Source: Calycina herbarum (lineage: Eukaryota > Ascomycota > Leotiomycetes > Helotiales > Pezizellaceae). From it: a stretch of DNA of 64,000 nucleotides. Made by a program: the position numbers and the translations under genes. Position 1 is the first letter of the stretch; each line of letters opens with the position of its first letter. Under the pieces are notes generated by a model that saw only the letters and a list, made by a program, of their open reading frames with translations, ran no database searches and was not told where the DNA came from. Positions 59,302 to 64,000 of this stretch are shown here, piece after piece. The stretch covers positions 124,001 to 188,000 of the forward strand of contig LLEY01000036.1 of assembly GCA_001414485.1 (NCBI GenBank). Direction: 5' to 3'.

Positions 59302-59733
59302 TGTAACGAAACTCAAACGAACTAAACAAAGATAACTAAGTCTCGAAGGTTAGTATATAGGTAAGAAGTACAGATACGCCGGGTTGTTTACTTAGAAGTA
59401 AACTCGTTACTTGTATTAAAGATATTAAATAAGATAATAAGATTAATAACTAAAGTTAAGTACGAAGCTCCTATCTAGATAGCAGACGTGCTAGTATATA
59501 TAGAACCTTCGTTCCCCTAAGTAGCTAACTCGCTCGTCGAGCTAGCGATCTAACGAGCTAGTTCGCCTAGCGATCTAGCGGTCTCTTTCGTTACGTAATT
59601 ATTATAATGAAATCCTTAGATCGCTTAGCTAACCTAACCGATCCCTATCTACTATAAGAGTATTCTAATAGTGCTTAACCTATTAAGACGCTACCTAGTC
59701 TTTACTTATTATATATATACGTAATTTATAACA
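59302..59733 (-). repeat. 3' LTR of minus-strand Ty3 element E (U3 subfamily 3)
   Basis: Read on the minus strand it starts TGTTATAAATTACG at 59733 and ends TCGTTACA at 59302. R/U5 matches the other Ty3 LTRs; U3 is different and carries repeated CTAGCGATCTAACGAGCTAG-type sequence (about 59540-59580). The polypurine tract, reversed as CTATCTCCTTCTTAG (59734-59748), adjoins it. Confidence 0.88.
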
Positions 59734-62700
59734 CTATCTCCTTCTTAGCTTAGTATATCCCTATACTTAAGTATAACCTAAGAAATATCGTTAGAAGGCT
59801 AGTAGCCTTCTTCTCTTTTTACTATACTACTCGATTGTTTAATAAAACGTACTAAGTATATCGCTCTTAGAAAAGAAATTAACTTATCTAGAATAAAAAT
59901 AGCACTCTATACTCGATGTTTAAAAGCTGGTTTTATAAATAAATATATCGCCTCTTAAGATAAAAGTCTAAATCACTATAGTTGTTATATAAAGAATAGT
60001 AAGACTTATAACACTCGCGAGGTAAACTATATACTAACTATTCGAGATTAAGAGTCTATAGATACTTAGATCTAATAACTAGAGGACAAGGCTAATAAGG
60101 CTATAGTAAAAGTCCTCTAGGTTAATAAGCAGAAGAAGCTGCTTTATACTCGAAAGCAGAGAATAATAGTAGCTAGTCTTAACTCCTTTAAGGAGCTAGA
60201 TACTACTAAAGAATTAGAAAGAAAGGAAAAGGAGAAGGAGGAAGAAAAGAAGCAGATAGAAGAAGAGGCTACTAAGCTAGCTACCCTTCCTACGCCTGAC
60301 GTTTCCGACCCTACTCTCGCTCTAGGCCTTAACCTAGCCTTTCTTAAGTCCTTTCCTACTAACTATATAATATAGGTAGACTTAGGTTTCGATAATAGAA
60401 CTCCTAAAGTTTCTCTAAGTACTAGCTAATGTTTTTTCTAGGTTCCTAAGTATTTTCTAAATATAAGTAATCTAACTATTTTATTAAATACCTAACCTAT
60501 CTTCTAATAAGTCTATAGTTAAGAATCCTCTTAACTTTATACTTAGTATTTAGATTTACTAGTTAAATTTCTATAATTAGAGCTAGTAGCGCTCCTAGTA
60601 GTACTGGTTTAAGTAAGGATATATAGAATACTAGATAGATATTTATTATCCTTAGTAGTACTAATTTATAATTTAAAGGTCTCTTAACTTACTTAATTTT
60701 AAATAGTCTAAGTTTTTTATAATCTAGTTTATTACTTAGTTTTTTTATATTAATATTTTTCTATACTAAGTAGACTTTATCCCTCTCTTTTAATATTAGC
60801 TCCTAACTACGTTGTTTATTATAGTAGTATACGTTTCTTTCTACTATAAATTATAGGTCTTCTATAAGTTCCCTATGTAGACTCTTGATTTTTAAGATAT
60901 AAACATAAGTAAGTTGATTATTAATTATTATAGACAGTGGTTCTTAATATACTATTAATTTATACTTAAAATTAGTATAGAATAGTATAATAAGTGTTAT
61001 TTCTATTATTAAACTATTATAGGTAAACTATATTAAAGGTAATAGCTCTACCTAGTTATCTTACTAGTAGTTTATATAATAATAAAGGTATGTTTTAACT
61101 ACTTAATTTATCTATTCGTTTCCTCTATTTATTTAAGAGTAGAAAGCTATAGAAAGCTTTCTCTTTACACCTAATCGTTTTATAAGAGCAATCTAAAATT
61201 TCAAGATAAAGAGCTTGTCTCTATCTAAGAGTATCTCTTTAAGTAGTCTATATCTTAAGACTACTTTCCTAAAAAAATACAAATACTAATTCCTTAGCTA
61301 TACTTAACTCTATATATATTATTAAGATTATATACTTCGTAAGTTATTCTATAATAACTAGGATTATATTATATTTAACTCTTATTATTAGATCTTTAGA
61401 TTTTAGTAATTTAATAATAAAATCTATAGATATTAATTTCTAAGGTATCTATAGTATTAAAGTAGTGTTTATCTATTTATAAGGAGTATAGTAGAAAGCC
61501 TTATTCCTAGTATAGGTATTATATTCTACTATTACTTTCTTAACTATCGTAGATAACTAATTAATATAGTAATATTATCTTATTCTTTAGAGAGTTCTAC
61601 GAATTCCTTAGTAACTATAAGCAGGTATAGTATAGTATTCTTATATAAACTCCTTTATATATAAGCTAGAAACCTATAATTTCCCTTTTATATATTAATT
61701 ATAACCTTTATATATATTCTAAATCTTATCTATCTAGATATTATTTATTACTACTATCTTATATATAGTAAGTACTAAGTCTCTATTCTTAAGAGTTTTT
61801 AAGATTATAATCTTCTTATACTCTTTATTTCCCTTATACCTAGGTTTCTAGCTAAGAGTATTAGCCTAAGTATTTAACGTTCTCTTTATATATTAAATAA
61901 TAATATTAAATCCTTCTAATATCTCTAACTATCTAGCTAATCGTCTTATTATAAGTTCCTTAGTAGTTATAAATATCTTAAGGTTCTCGTAGTTAGATAA
62001 AACTATAACTAGGTATTTTACTAGCTATAAATAAATTCTCTAGTATTCTAAAGCTAATACTATAATAAGTAGTTCTTTATTAAAGATATTATAATTTTAT
62101 TATACTAGGTTAAATATCTTAGAATAATATATAATAAGTATAAGTTTTCTCTTATTATTTAGTTATAAGTAAACTATACCTACTACTATATCTAAAGCAT
62201 CTATTTTAACTATACTTAGTTTATCTATATTAAAATTATATAGAATAGGCTTTTTTATAAACTTTACTTTAATTTTCTAAAAAGCATTTTCTATCTATTC
62301 GTTCTAAATAAACCTAATAGCTTTCTTAACTAGTACTAATATTAGTTTAGTAGTCTTTATATAGTCTTATATAAATAGATAGTAAAAGTTTATAAATCTA
62401 AGGAAGGACTATATATCTTTTATATTTTTTAGTAATTTCTAGTTTAAGATATCTTAGATCTTCACTAGATCTATTTCTATTTTCCTTAAGCTAAATACCT
62501 ATCTTAAGAAAAGTGTCTAAGTTACTCTAAACTTGTATTTTAAGAGTTTTAACTAAGAATTCACTTTTATAAGTTATCTTAAAACTTCTCTAATATATCT
62601 TTTATATTCTTCTTCTTTTTCTAAGAAGATTAAGATATTATCTAAGTAATAAATTACTATTACTCTTAAAAGATCCCTTAAAATATTATTATTTTATTTC

Positions 62701-64000
62701 TAATATATAGCTAGTATATTATATAATCTAAATAGTATAACTATATATTTATAAAGGCCTAATAGTAAGACAAATACTATCTTCTATTCGTCTCTAACTT
62801 TTATTTATATAAGTCTATAAACGTTTTATTAATCTAATTTCATAAATCGTACTACCTTACCTAACTTATCTTATAAGTATTAGCTAAGTAGTAGTAGATA
62901 AGCGTTCTTAACTATAGTATAATTTACTTCTTAATAATTAATATATACTCTCTTATCTAGGTCGTCTTTTTTCTTAATAATAAGTATATTTAAAGTAATT
63001 AATAACTTAGATCTTCTAATATATCTCTTCTTAATACCTTCTTTTATATAACTTTCTATTCTTTATAGGCTTTTCTAGTTATATAACCGAAGCTTCTACT
63101 TTAAGAGGTAATAACCCTTTTTTAATTTAATCTTATAATCTTATAAGCAATGTTCTAGTAAGGCTCGTAAGTCTTCTAGGTTTTTAAACAAAGCTTTAAA
63201 TTCTCTATACTATATAGGTATTTTGTTATTAGCTTCTTTACTAACCTGTAGAGGACTCTAGATAAGATGTTCTAGTACTTTAGAAGAGGTAGCGCTAACC
63301 TTATTCTAACCTTAAAGTTAAAAATACGAACCTATATATTTATATTAACTAAAGGTTATTATTCTAGCTTTCTAGTTAGTTTCTAGATTATATTCCTAAA
63401 TCTATAATATACTAAATATTACTTCCTTACTTCTTATTTTAATAATATTAAATTATATATCTAAATAGTGTCCTTTAATATTAACTTTCGTTAGAATAGT
63501 TTACTAATTAATAATTCTATTTTAATATATAATATCTATTCTATTAACTACTCCTAGTTAATATAGTCTTATTCCTTTAATTAGAACGTTTAGCTTTTTC
63601 TAAGCTATTAGAGAGATAAAGTTATCTATTACTCCTAAGTCTATTATAACTTATAACTTTTTCTCTTATATTTCTATAGTTACTATTAACTATCTTTCTT
63701 CTAAAGTAGTATCTAACTTTACTTTAATATATTAAACTTCGAAAGATCGATTTTCTTAATTATAATTCTTTCTTTCCTTATTCTTATACTATAAAAAGAA
63801 TCTTACTCTTTCCTTATTAGTATATACTACCTTATATACTAATCTATATTCTACGATTCCTATAGTTTTAGGAATTTCTCTTATAAATTACTTTAGTATT
63901 TATCTATAGTTATATTAGATCTATTTATAACTAGTTTCTAAAATAGCTTTTATAAACTATAGTTCTCCTATATATAGATAATCTAAAGTAGCCTCTAGTA
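59734..64000 (-). mobile_element. Ty3 element E interior (C-terminus of IN back to gag/PR), RIP-degraded
   Basis: Reverse complement of 21.0-25.0 kb of element C and 25.4-29.6 kb of element B: C-terminal region at 59,750-60,500, integrase about 60,600-61,700, RNase H and RT about 61,900-63,050 with the YxDD region near 62,645, and protease near 63,550. It runs off the right edge. Stops throughout. It is oriented opposite to A, B and C and same as the element at 1-3613. Confidence 0.85.

Noticed and set aside
1..64000. A novel multi-gene system (defence, biosynthetic or mobile cargo)
   Set aside because: The island has one metabolic gene, two homeodomain-like frames and decayed duplicates of unknown families; nothing ties them into a pathway. 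No tailoring enzymes, transporters or cargo-bearing transposon (for example a tyrosine recombinase at one end) could be recognised.

Overview
The window looks like a filamentous ascomycete (Pezizomycotina) chromosome. Evidence: short introns (51-59 nt in the two best-supported genes, up to about 120 nt in a third) with GTRNGY-type donors and CTAAC/CTGAC-like branch points, a fungal Aco2-type mitochondrial aconitase, Fot1/pogo-like and Ty3/gypsy chromovirus-type transposons, and a C-to-T/G-to-A mutation pattern that looks like repeat-induced point mutation (RIP). The exact genus cannot be read from the sequence; a Leotiomycete-like fungus is a guess.

The window has two compartments. Positions 1 to about 38,400 and about 53,800 to 64,000 are very AT-rich, packed with TA dinucleotides and in-frame stops, and consist almost entirely of dead, nested transposons. 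The left block holds: a minus-strand Ty3 element with its 5' LTR (1-3613); the tail of a Fot1-like transposase (3614-4214); a plus-strand Ty3 element A (from 4215) split by a complete smaller chromovirus (8461-14125, 183-bp LTRs, 5-bp target duplication) and a Fot1-like element (14930-16725); Ty3 element B (16729-30101) split by complete element C (18880-25349, 5-bp target duplication); a minus-strand chromovirus-like relic D (30102 to about 35,074); a Fot1-like element with terminal inverted repeats (35894-37703); and beside it a 466-bp internally deleted MITE-like derivative (37775-38240). The right block holds a 505-bp inverted-repeat element, solo LTR pieces, a Fot1-like tail, a LINE with endonuclease domain (about 55,880-59,301) carrying a solo LTR that shows little sign of RIP, and a minus-strand Ty3 element running off the window end.

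Between them lies a gene island (about 38,450-53,800) of ordinary base composition. Its one clear housekeeping gene is a plus-strand, three-exon mitochondrial aconitase of the Aco2 class (38629-41180) whose targeting peptide is in a separate short first exon. The rest (41.8-51.2 kb) is mainly a minus-strand patchwork of diverged duplicates: short recurring segments that look like exons of one or a few lineage-restricted gene families, mostly broken. One copy still gives a coherent three-exon reading with a hydrophobic segment (48293-48972). A minus-strand homeodomain-like frame lies at 50733-51233. At the right edge (52740-53420, plus strand) is an intact three-exon gene predicted to encode a 188-residue protein with a homeodomain-like N-terminus lacking the usual WFxN core, then a polyproline and acidic tail.

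No operon logic applies; the genes are monocistronic. I see no CRISPR array, rRNA or tRNA. I found no convincing new multi-gene system; the most unusual material is the diverged tandem gene family of the island, the homeodomain-like gene, and the modular exchange of U3 and gag segments among the Ty3 elements.
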